Shown here: one piece after another, positions 1-11,425 of the stretch | Layout of the letters: each line of letters starts with the position of its first letter | Numbering within the stretch: the stretch's first letter is position 1 | DNA from: Callorhinus ursinus | Taxonomy: Eukaryota > Chordata > Mammalia > Carnivora > Otariidae | Reading direction: 5' to 3' | Length of the DNA stretch: 64,000 bases | Assembly (NCBI RefSeq): GCF_003265705.1 | Contig: NW_020312894.1 | Span: 6,145,716 to 6,209,715 of the forward strand | Notes under the pieces: model-generated | Database searches by the model: none | The model's input: the letters and a program-made list of their open reading frames with translations, nothing else | Told to the model about the DNA's origin: nothing | Translations under genes and position numbers: made by a program

Positions 1-163
1 ATAACATTTATTTCTTCAGCAGTAGTATGTCATTGTACAATTTGTTATACATTATAACCTCTATGTGTCTGAAATATGTCATAATTTTGTAAAGTCATCA
101 AAAGCCCACTACCCCAATCCATTCTTTTAACATATTCCTAGGAACAACCCTGCACTCCTCTCT

Positions 164-360
164 CTCTCTCTTTTAAAAGATTTTATTTATTTATTTGACA
201 GAGAGAGTGAGAGAGCACAAGCAGGGGAAACAGTAGAGGGGGAGGGCGAAGCAGGCTCCTTGCTGAGCAGGGAGTCCATTGCGGGGCTCCATTCCGGCAC
301 CCTGGGATCATGACCTGAGCCGAAGGCAGACGCTTAACCATCTGAGCCACGCAGGTGCCC
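164..360 (-). mobile_element. SINEC (tRNA-Lys-derived carnivore SINE), antisense
   Basis: The antisense element runs from the tail (AAAGATTTTATTTATTTATTTG) to the head complement (TGAGCCACGCAGGTGCCCC). It is flanked by a near-identical 16-bp duplication, CCCTGCACTCCTCTCT (148-163) and CCCTGTACTCCTCTCT (361-376). Confidence 0.93.
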
Positions 361-376
361 CCCTGTACTCCTCTCT

Positions 377-2445
377 TATCCAGAGACTCCACAGAGATGC
401 CCAGGCCCTACAGCCCTGCCTGCCCTCCTCAAGGTCAGGGTTTCTGGCTCGCACACAGGTACCTTGTCTGGGGTCACAGTTGGGGGTGCACCAATGCGTC
501 CATGGTATTTGACCCTCTTGGCTTCTTCGGAATCTCTCATGCTCTTCTTTTAGAGATCACATGACAGATTGAAGAAATAGGGTATCTGAGTTGTCACTAC
601 TAATTAAGAATCCACAATCCATGATTCAACCCACTGAGAATGACCTTGAATAGCACCTTGCCCCGTAAAGGGCTGTCGCTGCCCTGGGAGAGAAAACACA
701 CCGCCCAAGGACCCAGTCCTGCTGTTAACAGTATGCTGCTGGTGTGTTGTGCTCAGCTGGTGTTCCATAGACTGGCTCCTAAATTGGATTTCATTTTCAG
801 GACCAGGGTGAAATGAAGAAATAATTTCACATACTGTACATTTATTGAAATCATATCAAAATAAGCAATGAAGGAAAATTTCTCTTGGTAATATAATTTC
901 AAGGATCATTTCATGAGTTTGCAGCTAGGAAAATATCGAGGTGTGATAACCATGAGGAGAAACCGTCTGCGGTCTATTTAGAGCATAAAAGAAGAAGACG
1001 GGTCACCTGGTTCCCTTTGCTGAGTCCTTGCAAAGTCTCTCTTTCCTGTCCCTGCTTCCTCCGTTTTAGTACCTCTTTGCTACCTGCTGTTGATTTTTTT
1101 GCAGTCTTCCATATCCCAAGTCAGTTATCATCTCTTTATCATGATAGGGGACCTGAAATTATTATTATTGTCATTTTGGCCCATGCATTGCTTTGACTAA
1201 GTGCCAGGCAACCAGCTGGTTTTGATCGTATCAGAAAGCAAAGATTCATTTATGATCTGATGCAGGCTGAGCCAGACATTTTTAACCAATTTGGGTTAAC
1301 CTGAGGATGACTCACTTCACAAATTTACAGGCATTCACCAAAATTGTATAATTTCACAGAAGTTTTATGGCAGGTTAAAATGTGAAATTGACTCAGGCAT
1401 AGACAGAGTGATATCTTTGTGAAATGTAATCATTTCTCTCTAAGAGCGAGCAACTTATGAAGTGAACTAACTGTTCATGTAGAGAGAGACTTCTATCTGC
1501 CTGCTTCCGTCGGCATCTCTGTGTGATGCTGATTTCACTTACGTTGACCCAAGTGTGAATTTGAAGGGTCTGATGAGCTTATTTTCAACAGTGTAAGATG
1601 AGACACGTAAGCTAATGTGTCAATATCCTCTAGTTTCATTTCTGCGAAGCTGGTGCTTGGCTACTGCCGTATTTTACGTTTTCTTTACCACTCTCCACCT
1701 CCTCCCCCCGAAAGCCCAATCCATTTATCCTGTACACATTCAAGGTTAACTCAAAGTCAGGTTATGAATTAGTAAGAAAAGGCTGATATGCCAGGTGCGA
1801 CTGGCTCTGTCACGACCCCCAAACCTTCCCTTCTTTAATTTCCTGGTTCTAAGGCGGAGTTCTCGGAAAACGTACAGTTGATGTGGCTCGGGAGAGGTTG
1901 TTTCTTTTGTGTGACCCACAATCAGACTGTCTTCCCCGAATAAAAGGGACAGTGAGTGGGAGATTTTCCAGTATTTTAAGACTCCCAAGGCAGGCAAGAG
2001 CTGTGAGCCCCCTGCTGCTGGCGTTCCCAGGTTCTCAGATACCTCTGAGAATCAGCGTCCTCTGCTTGCCTTCCTTCCCCATCTTCATGCCCACTTGATT
2101 GTGCTGCACGTTCTGCTGAATATCTCAGCGAGGTGCAATCCGCAAGAGGAGTCGTTTGAAATAAAGGTGGCTTTGACTTTCATGCACGTTTTGTGAGACA
2201 AAAGGGAAAATGGAATTATTTCAAAATCTGCGAGGTTAGAGCTTAAAACATACCATATTGTTCTTGCAATGTTTCTGAAGAAAACTGGTAGCAGGGATTG
2301 GGGCTGGGAAGGAATCTCTCATTATGATAGTAAATTAACAGTAATTTTATGTCAGTAAATTTTTGAGTGATTACTATGTGTCTTGCACTGTACCGCATGG
2401 CATTTTATTACTATGTTTAATGGGATATCACATACTTGCAGCAAA
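377..2445. other. No gene seen; unique non-coding sequence
   Basis: Only short chance frames and no clear repeat were seen. There are no splice-bounded exons I can defend. Confidence 0.6.
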
Positions 2446-3780
2446 GCACACAGATGTTAGATGTGCAGCTTGGTGTATTTTTACATGTGTAACTACTCCT
2501 ATAATCACCACCCACATCAAGATAGAACATGTCCAGTAGGTCAGGAGGCACCTTCACATTTCCTCCACATCCATGCCTACCACCTTCATACCTGCCTCAC
2601 CGAGGTAACCACTATTCTGACTTCTATTGCAATAGGATTACTTTTGCCCATTGAACTTGATGGAAGGGGAGTCAGGCCTCCTCTACCTTGGGTATCTGGC
2701 TTCTTTTGCTTGACAGTATGTCTGAGATTCATCCATGTCCTAGTGTGTTTCAGTGTCTTAGTAGTGTTCCTTTTAATAGCTACATAGTGTTCTATTGTAT
2801 GAATATACCACTATTTATTTATCTGTTCTATTGTTGGTAGACATTTGGGTTGTTTCCAATGTTTGGCTGTTACCAGCAAATCTGCCACAAACATTCTAGT
2901 TCGTGCCTCCAGTGGACATGTTCATCCATTTCTTTGTGATACATACCTAGAAGGGGAACAGCTGCATCATAGGGTCAGCATAGGATTTTGTTTGTTTTGG
3001 TTTGTGGCTAACATCCACCAGTTTTCCAAAGTGCTTGTATCAGTTTATCTACATACTAGTAATACATGGGGGTTGTGGTCACTCTGCAGCCTCTTTAGCA
3101 CTTGGTACTGTCCAATGTTTAAATTTTAACTTTTTAGCAATATTTTCATAATTTAGTTCTTCTGATGACTAATGATGCTGAGCACCTATTCATGTGTTTG
3201 CTGGACACTGGATATCCTCCTTTATGAAGTACCTTTTCAAGTCCTTTGCCCAATTTTAAAAATTATGTCTTCTGTCTTTTCCTCATTGATTTGTAGGAAC
3301 TCTTTATATATCTAGCACAAAGGTATGTGTATGTAGATATCTTTTCTCCATCTGTGGCTTGATTTTTCATTCGCTTAATAGTGTGTTGTGATGAAGAAGT
3401 TCTTGATTTTTCTGAAGTCCAGTATATCCATCTTTTCGTTCAAAATTAGAACTTTTTGTACCTTTTATTGTTTTTGTTTTTTTGTACCTTTTTAAAGAAA
3501 ATTTTGCCTGCCCCGAAGTCGTGAAGGTATTCTCCTGTGTTTTCTTCTTGAAGCATTATAGTTTGACTTTTCTTTTTTAGGCTTATAATTTATCTGGCAG
3601 GCGAGAATTCTACCACTGAACCACCCATGCAGGCTTATAATTTATCTGGAATTGATTTTTGTTTATGGTATGAGGCAGGGGTCAAGATTTGCATGTTTTT
3701 CCCCCTAAGCTGATGTCTATTTGGCCAGAGCTATTTATTGGAAATATTTTCTTCCCTCTACTACATTGTAGTGGTATACT
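2446..3780 (-). mobile_element. Old L1, 3' portion, antisense
   Basis: Shows the typical antisense L1 order: ACATCAAGATAGAACATGTCC near 2515, TTGGGTTGTTTCCAATG near 2845, AACTCTTTATATATCTAG near 3298, CTGGAATTGATTTTTG near 3647. It is degraded, with no usable frame, and carries the tRNA-Gly half. Confidence 0.8.
3598..3630 (-). pseudogene. Retro-inserted 5' half of tRNA-Gly(GCC), 33 nt, with 19-bp target duplication
   Basis: Read on the minus strand, the insert starts GCATGGGTGGTTCAGTGGTA and ends CTCGCCTG. It matches mature tRNA-Gly-GCC from base 1 into the anticodon loop. The next two bases (CC) are also the first two bases of the flanking repeat, so the match really reaches the anticodon. 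It is bracketed by AGGCTTATAATTTATCTGG at 3579-3597 and 3631-3649. There is no poly-A, no 3' half and no CCA. The host is an old antisense L1, whose interrupted sequence resumes on the far side. This fits a tailless retropseudogene or an inserted tRNA half. It is not a functional tRNA gene. Confidence 0.88.
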
Positions 3781-3784
3781 GTTT

Positions 3785-3960
3785 CACATGTTCTCTGTAA
3801 CTTAATTCTTGTAATAACACCCAAACGCATCTACTGGTTCTACCCCTATCACACATATGAAACCTGAGGCTCAGAGAGATTAGATAACTTATCCTGGCCA
3901 TGCAGCAAGAGTTCAAGGTTTAGAACTTCACTCTCTGCCTTTGCAAACACAGGGTGCATT
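3785..3960 (-). repeat. MIR relic, antisense
   Basis: GAAACCTGAGGCTCAGAGAG followed by TTAGATAACTTATCCTGGCC, the reversed MIR core. Confidence 0.65.
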
Positions 3961-4429
3961 TCTTTTCATGCTGAGTAAATGGCCTGACCGAGTGGGCAGG
4001 GAATGCTACACAATCAGACTGCAGGGTGAGTGGATTGCTTTACATCTCAGATGAGTGTCCTTTACCGCACTGTCTCTCGGCCGGCCTCAGCCCCGACTCA
4101 GGTCAAAGCGTCTGCTTTCTCAACGATGGAGAAGTGAACACTGGTGCATCCTGAAGAAGAATCTGGATAACTGGGTTCCACCCTTACAGAGAGACATCTG
4201 GATAGAGACCACTTGTCCAGTCTTCCCTATCTGCCAGGAAGACTTCCCTGACTGAGCATGCCCGGTTCCATTTCAATGGTGTGTCCTCAGGTTTTATGGA
4301 GGAAGGTTCTGGACCAATATAGAGATGTCAGGATGGAGGTTTCTATCCTGGGACTGGCTTTAACAAAGACAAAGGCAGACTGTATTTAGTGCTACCATCG
4401 GTACCCTGAGGCACTCGGGGGTAGTAAAG

Positions 4430-4550
4430 GTGAACCCTTCAGTCAACAAATATTTATTGAGTATATACCATGTGGTTCCAGGCACTGGCAGTGAACAAAA
4501 GAGATGGGGACCCCTATTCCCAGGGAGCTTACATTCAGAGAAGAATATTA
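4430..4550 (-). repeat. L2-like 3' end, antisense
   Basis: TCAACAAATATTTATTGAG, CCAGGCACTGGCAGTGAAC and GGGAGCTTACATTCAG are the typical reversed L2-like tail. Confidence 0.6.
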
Positions 4551-5229
4551 TTTTAAAGGTGCTTCAGGCAGATGTACTGGGAGCTTTCTCATTTAAAGAT
4601 AAGCTGACCTCCAGCAAATTCCTTCCCTCCACTGCCAAAGCTTCTTCACTGTCACAGGCACGTGAGAACCCAGTACTTCCAGGCTGTGACAATAGGCCGT
4701 CTCCCAATCCCTTACCTACTTTCTAGTGATTTCTACTTTATCTCCAAAGATTGAAAAACAGAAGGACCACTTGATGTGTCTTGGAAGGGCAGTGGGTCCT
4801 CTCTCATTCTGGAACATGAATTCAGTTGTGGCATTACTGTTTGTTCTTATACCACCGACCAAGTGACACACAGCTGTCCTCGCCATCATTCTGAAGACCT
4901 TTTCAAAACCGCCTTCAGCAAGAGTACAAGTCCTTATCAATAAGGAAATCAGTTTTGGACTTAATCCTACAAATCACTGGTTTCTCTTCTGGGCCTTTTT
5001 CCAGTGGACATTATATCAGATGATCTCAAATGCAGCCTGAGGCCTAAGACACGAATTTGGACAAATTGTACCTGGTGTAGGATCTTATGCTCCTTGGGTC
5101 TGCTGAGATACAGCAGGTTGCATTTAACAAGGTTGTTTCCATTTTCTCTTACTGATTTTCAGTTTTTCTGCCACATTTTATTTTTTTGCCCAGGTCCCCC
5201 CCCCCATAATACTTTATTCCATGAATTCA

Positions 5230-5640
5230 ATCCAGCATGCATTTATGAGGTACTTACCACATGACAGACTATGATATGTACTGGAGGAAAAATGAATGAA
5301 TAGGACTCAGTACTTTGCGCAAGGAGTTTCCAACCTACTGTTGGAGGAACCCATATACCACCAACTATAGCACCAAGCAAAACAGAATAAACCCACATAG
5401 AGGGACTGTGGCAGTAGAAGCATTTACTAGTTATTAAGCATTTATTATGCACTAGGCACCCCATTTGCATGTTGCAAATGTTCTCTTTAACTTCAGGGCA
5501 ACCCTTCAAAGTAGATTTAATTACCCTTCTTTTACAGAATTGGGGCTTGGAGGGGGTGAATGACACACTCAAGGTTTTGCAGCTGGCATATGAAGATCAA
5601 AGACTTCAATCCAGGCCCACTTGGCTGCAAGGCTGGCTCT
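5230..5640 (-). repeat. L2-like piece followed by MIR relic, antisense
   Basis: About 5230-5390 is L2-like (TGCATTTATGAGGTACTTACC). About 5430-5640 is MIR-like (TTATGCACTAGGCACC, CACACTCAAGGTTTTGCAGC). Confidence 0.5.
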
Positions 5641-5866
5641 GCCCTCCCCTCCCTGCCCCTTACCCCAAGAGGGAGAAAACAGGAGGGCCAGATGAATTCT
5701 AATTTAAAGAATTTAGAGAAAGGCAGTGACATTGGAGATGTTTTTAAACAAAAATTTTTTTACTTGGAAATAACTGGAGCTTCACATGTAGTTTTAAGAA
5801 AGAATACAGACATGCCATGTACCTTTTACCCTACTTTCCCCTGATGGTAACATCTTACAGTGCCAG

Positions 5867-6035
5867 GGGCCCCTGGGTGGCTCAGTTGGTTAAGCCTCCG
5901 ACTCTTGATCTCAGCTCAGGTCTCGATCTGAGGGTCTCCAGCTCAGGGTTATGAGTTCAGGCCCCGTGTTGGGTTCCACATAGGCGTGGAGGCTACTTAG
6001 AAAAAAAAAAAACAAAACCAAAAAACAAAACTACA
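5867..6035 (+). mobile_element. SINEC, older subtype, sense
   Basis: Head GGGGCCCCTGGGTGGCTCAG, body TCGATCTGAGGGTCTCCAGC...GGGTTCCACATAGGCGTGGAG, then an A-rich tail. The short body with GGAGGCTACTTAG is typical of an older carnivore subtype. It is inserted in the old antisense L1 that starts near 5735. Confidence 0.88.
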
Positions 6036-7980
6036 GTACAATATCACAACTAGCATGCTGACATTGATACAAGTCAAAACACAGAACATTTCCATCCCAT
6101 AAGGGACCCCTCCTGTTGGCTTTTTATGGCCCCACGCACTTCTGTCTTGCTCCCACTCCTCCTTAATCCCTGGCAAGCATTTACCTGTTCTTCATTTCTG
6201 TCATCTTGCCATGCCAACAATGTTACATAAATGAAATCAAACAGCATGCAGTCTTTGGGATGGGCTTTTGCACTCAGCATGGTTAATTCTTCAGAGATTC
6301 ATTCAGGCCATTCCGTGTATAAACAGTTCATTCCTTTTTAATGCTGAGTGGTATCCCATGATATAGATGTGCCGTGGTTTGCTTAACTAGCTGCTCATTG
6401 AAGAACATGTGGATTTTTCCCAGTTTGGGGGATATTATACATAAAGCTGCTGGAAACATTCATGTACAGGTTTTTGTTTGAACACAAGTCTTCATTTTTC
6501 AGGAATGAGTGCCCAGGAGTGCAGTGGTGGGTTGTATGGCAGTTGCATGTTTAACTTTTCAAAACACCACCAAACTGTTTTCCAGAGTGGCCGCACCATT
6601 TCACATTCTCACCAGCAACGTATGAGTGATGTAGTTTTTCTGCTTCCTTGCCAGCATTTGGTGTTGTCCCTGTTTTTTTTATTTTAGCCATTCTGGTAGA
6701 TAATAGAGTGATGTCTCACTGAGTTGTAATTTGTATTTCCGTGATGGATGATGATGTGGAGCATCTTTTTGCATGCTTATTGCCATCTGTACATGCTCAT
6801 TGGTGAAATGTATCTTCATGCCTTTTGACCATTTTCTAATTGGATGGTTTGTTTTTCTTACTGCTGAGTTTTGACAGTTTTTGAGTATTGAGTATTTGTT
6901 CCTTTATGGGTCATTTAGTTTAAGTCTAAGAACTCTTTGCCTAGCCCTAGATCCCACATATATTATCTTACTTTATTTTTCCTAAAGTATTTATAGTTCA
7001 AATTTTCCATTTAGTTCATACCCCATTTTGAGTTAATTGCTGTATAAGTTGTGACACTTAATTCAAGGATAGTTTTTCAACCTTTAAGTGTCCGATTGCT
7101 TCAGCATTTGTTTTAAAAGATATCTTTCCTCCACTGAATTGCTTTTGCACCTTTATCGAAATCAGTTGGACATATCTGTGTGGGCCATTCTATTTCATTG
7201 ATGTAGGTGTCCAACAATCTGCTTGTGCCACATGGTCTTGATTACTGAAGGTATATAATAAATCTTAAAATCAGGTAGATTGGTTTCTCCCAGTTTTTTC
7301 TCCCTTTAAAAAACTGTTTTAGCTACTCTAGATCCTTTATATTTCCACATAAATTTTATAATCATCTTGTCTATATTTATAAAAAATCTTGCTAGGATTT
7401 TGATAGAAATTGTGTTAAGCCTGTGTATCCATTTAGGGAGAACTCATGTCTTCACTATGTTGAATCTTTCAATCCATGAACATGGAATGTCTCTCCATTT
7501 ATTTATATCTTTGATTCCTTTCGTTAATGTTGTGCCATTTTAAACACACAAGTCCTGTGCATGTTCTGTTAGAGTCACACCTAGTATTTAATTTTTTGGA
7601 GCAGTTATAGTGCATGATATTGTAATTGAGTTTTTAAAATCCGTGTGTTCATTGTTACTATATATAAACACAATTTATTTTTATATGTTTATGTTGTCTC
7701 CTGCAGCCTGTTGAACTTACGAGTTCTAGGAACTATTTTGGAGACATCTGGGGGGGGGATAGTCCATGTAGACAAACATGTCATATACAAATAAGGACAA
7801 TTTTCTTTCTTTCTTTCCAGTCTGGTTTTTGTAGTAGGGTAATACTAACTTTATATAATAAACTGGGAAGTATTCTTTTTTCTGGACAGAATTGTGTAGA
7901 ATTGATGTTAATTCTTCTTTAAATGTTTGGTAGAATTCTCAAGTGAAACCATCTGGGCCTGGAAATTTGGGGGAGCAGGG

Positions 7981-8158
7981 TTTTTTTTAAGGTTTTATTT
8001 ATTTGACAGAGAGAGCACAAGTAGGGGGAGCTGCAGGCAGAGGGAGAAGCAGGCTCCCCGCTGAGCAGGGAGCCCCATGCTTGGCTCAATCCCAGGACTC
8101 TGGGATCATGACCTGAGCCAAAGGCAGACACTTAACCCACTGAGCCACCCAGGTGCCC
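7981..8158 (-). mobile_element. SINEC, antisense, inside old L1
   Basis: AAGGTTTTATTTATTTGACAG tail through TGAGCCACCCAGGTGCCC head complement. The flanks TGGGGGAGCAGGGTTTT (7968 on) and TGGGGGAGCAGCGGTTTT (8159 on) form the target duplication. Confidence 0.92.
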
Positions 8159-9654
8159 TGGGGGAGCAGCGGTTTTAATTATAAATTCAATTTTCTTGAT
8201 TGCTATCAGGCTAGTCAAATTATGTATTTCATATTGGGTGAGTTGTGGTAGTTTGTGTTTTCAGGGAATTGGTCCATTTTATTTCAGTTGTCAAATTTAT
8301 GTGTGTAGAGTTATACATAGTATTTACTTATTATGTTTTTAATGCCTGTAAGGTCTGTAGTGGTATCTTTCTATTTCATTCCTGTTATTAGTAATGTGTT
8401 TCTTCTCTTTTGTCTTATTAGAAGTTTGTCAACTTTATTTATACTAGCTCTGTTCTATTGATTTCCTCTATTGTTTCTCTGTTTTGGACTTCATTTATTT
8501 GTTTTACCTTTTTAATCCCCTCCTTCTGCCTCCTTTGGGATTACTTTGCTCTTCTAGTTCTAGCTGCTTGAGGTGGGAGCTTAGGTTGTTAATTTGAAAC
8601 TTTCCCTCTTTTGCGTTGTTTGCATTTAGTGCTATAAATGTTTTGCCCTAGCTGTGTCTCACAAATGTTGATGCGTTGTATTTTTATTTTCATTCAGTTC
8701 ACTTTTTTATTTCCTTTGAGATGTCCTCCTTGACTCATTGATTACTTAGAAGTACATTGCTTAGTTTCCAAGTGTTTGGAGATTTTCCTTCTATTGATTT
8801 CTAGTCTGATTCCACTGTAGTCAGAAAACACACTCTGTATGATTTCAACTCTTAAATTTGTTGATGTTTGTTTTATGGCTCAGGATATGGTATATTCTGG
8901 GGCATGTTCCATGGCTGCTTGGAAACAATGCATATTCTGCTGTAGTTGGGTAGTGTTTTATAAATGTTGATTAGATCCCGTTGGTTTGTGGTTGTGTTCA
9001 GTTCTTCTGTATCCGTGCTGGTTTTGTGCCCAACTCTTCTACCAACAGTTGAGAGAAGGGTGTTAAAATTCTCTAAGTGTAATTTCAGATTTGTCTGTTA
9101 ATCCTTTCAGTTCTATCAGCTTTTGCTTCACATGTTTGCAGCTCTGTTTTGCAAGCCGTGTTCAGTTATGATTCCCATGTCTTCTTGGTAGATCGACTCT
9201 TTTATCATTATGCATGGTCCCTCTCTGACTCTGGTAATTTTCTTTGCTCTGAAGTCTACTTTGTCTGATATTAATATAGCTACTCCTGCTCTCCTTTGAT
9301 TAATGTTTGCATTCTTCTACCTTCAACCTGCCTATACTGCTGTATTTGAAGTGAGTTTTTTGTGGATCGCAAATGGTCGGGTCATTTACAAACACCCCTT
9401 TTACTTTGTATATTGAGACCACGTGCATTTAATGTAATTACAGATATGTTAGGGCTTAAGTCAACCCTTTTATTTATTGTGTTCTGCTTTTTCTCTCTGT
9501 TTTTCATTTCTCTGTTTTCTGTTATCTTTTCCTGCCTTCCCATGGGTTACTTGAACATTTTTTATAATTTCATTATGATTTAACTCTAATGTTTTTCAGT
9601 ACGTCTTTGTATAGTTTTTTTAACGGTTATTCTAGGGGTGGGGTAATAGATGTA

Positions 9655-9890
9655 CAACTCTAGGCATCACATTATATACATACATGATATATATACACAT
9701 AATATAGATGTATATCATGCATGTACTATATGTGTATGTACATCGTGTATATATACTATTTATATAAACACACATGAGATATAGTTATATATCATAAAAT
9801 ATGTGCATGATATATAGAACATATCATATATTTATGTGTACACTTATGTATTTATACATCTCATCTATGTATGTAATGCAAATGCACAAA
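9655..9890. repeat. AT-rich, TA/CA-alternating tract within old L1
   Basis: About 235 bases dominated by ATATAT, TACATAC and GATATATA alternations with several short palindromic words, and almost no G+C outside CA/TG steps. Confidence 0.8.
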
Positions 9891-9974
9891 TTAAAAGACA
9901 AAAGTTTGTGGATTAGATTATAAAACATGACCCAGCCATTTGCTATCTGCATGAAACACATTATTTTATTTTAT

Positions 9975-10173
9975 TTTTTTTAAAGATTTTATTTATTTAT
10001 CTGACAGAGAGAGACACAGTAAGAGAGGGAACACAAGCAGGGGAGGGGAAAGGGAGAGGGAGAAGCAGGCTTCCGGCAGAGCAGGGAGCCCGACGTGGGG
10101 CTCGATCCCACGACCCCAGGATCAAGACCTGAGCTGAAGGCAGACGCTTAACGACTGAGCCACCCAGGTGCCC
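9975..10173 (-). mobile_element. SINEC, antisense, inside old L1
   Basis: Complete tail-to-head antisense element ending GAGCCACCCAGGTGCCC. Short imperfect flanking repeats TGAAACACATT (9952) and TGAAACTCACT (10174) bracket it. Confidence 0.9.
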
Positions 10174-10949
10174 TGAAACTCACTTTAAATACAGCAATCG
10201 AGGCAGTAAAAGTATGGATTGGAAACAGATATATCATAAAAACATCAATTGAAGGAAAGCAGGAATAACTATATTAAGTAGCTATATATATAAAATCATA
10301 GTCTCTTGTCATCATTTTGCCAGTTCTAGTGAAGTAGAGAAACTCTACCTCCCTATACATTCTTTTCCCTGCCCCTATTTATAATACAATGGTTTAAAAT
10401 ACTTCCTCTGCATACATTTAAAACCACATCAGACAGTGTTGTGATTTTTGTTTCAACCATCAAACACAACTCACAAAACTCAGGAGGGAAAGAAAACCTA
10501 TTGTATTTATCCACACTTTTGCTCACTGTGTTCTTTCTTCCTTCCTGATGTTCCAGTTCTTTTTTCTTTTATCTCTTCCTGTCTCTTTAGAGAGAACTAC
10601 CTTTAGCATTCTCTTAGGGTAAATCTGCTGGCCACAGATTTTCTTAGTTTCTTCTTTTTTCCATCTGATTTCCCCTTCATTTCTGAATGATATTTTCCCA
10701 AGGTATAGGATTCTGGATTGAAAGTTCTTTTTTTTTTTCTTTTCTTAAGCACTTGAGAAATATTGTGTCACTTCCTTCTGGCCTCCATGGCTTACAGGAA
10801 TTCCAGTAAATGTATTTGCCAAAGGGAGGAAAAGAGAGAGAGAGTGCTATTTAAATACTGTGAGAAATGTCTGCCTCCAGGTTGTTCAGCCACCTTGGGA
10901 CGACAGGCAATGGAGAGAACTCAACGTGAAACTGTCAGAGCATATTGAT

Positions 10950-10969
10950 AAGAGTAAGTGAATAATTTT
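10950..10969. repeat. L1 target-site duplication, left copy
   Basis: The 20-base sequence AAGAGTAAGTGAATAATTTT here is repeated exactly at 18075-18094. It abuts the T-rich (minus-strand poly-A) end of the L1. Confidence 0.93.
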
Positions 10970-11425
10970 TTTCCTTTAATTTTTTATTGTTATGTTAATC
11001 ACCATACATGACATCATTAGTTTTTGAGGTAGTGTTCCATGAGTCATTGTTTGTGCATAACACCCAGTGCTCCACGCAGAACGTGCCCTCTTTAATACCC
11101 ATCACCGGGCTAACCCATCCCCCCACCCCCCTCCCCTCTAGAACCCTCAGTTTGTTTTTCAGATTCCATCGTCTCTCATGGTTCGTCTCCCCCTCCGATT
11201 TCCCCCCCTTAATTCTTCCCCTCCTACTATCTTCTTTTTTTTTTCTTAACATATGTGGCATTATTTGTTTCAGAGGTACAGATCTGTGATTCAACAGTCT
11301 TGCACAATTCACAGCGCTCACCGTAGCACATACCCTCCCCAATGTCTGTCACCCAGCCACCCCATCCCTCCCACCCCACCCCCACTCCAGCAACCCTCAG
11401 TTTGTTTCCTGAGATTAAGAATTCC

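Larger units (their letters stand above)
5735..10830 (-). mobile_element. Old L1, about 4.5 kb without later insertions, antisense
   Basis: The L1 3' UTR begins near 5800 (AACATCTTACAG, interrupted by a SINE, then AGTACAATATCACAAC). Antisense ORF2 then follows in order to about 9600, for example TTTCCAGAGTGGCCGCACC near 6580 and GGTAGAATTCTCAAGTGAAACC near 7929. The 5' portion of ORF2 and ORF1-type sequence continue to about 10830 (AGGATTCTGGATTGAAAG near 10708). It is riddled with stops. Three SINEs are nested in it, and an AT-rich expansion lies at 9655-9890. Confidence 0.82.

Noticed and set aside
3598..3630. A working tRNA-Gly gene
   Set aside because: Only the 5' half is present. There is no 3' half, T-arm or terminator.
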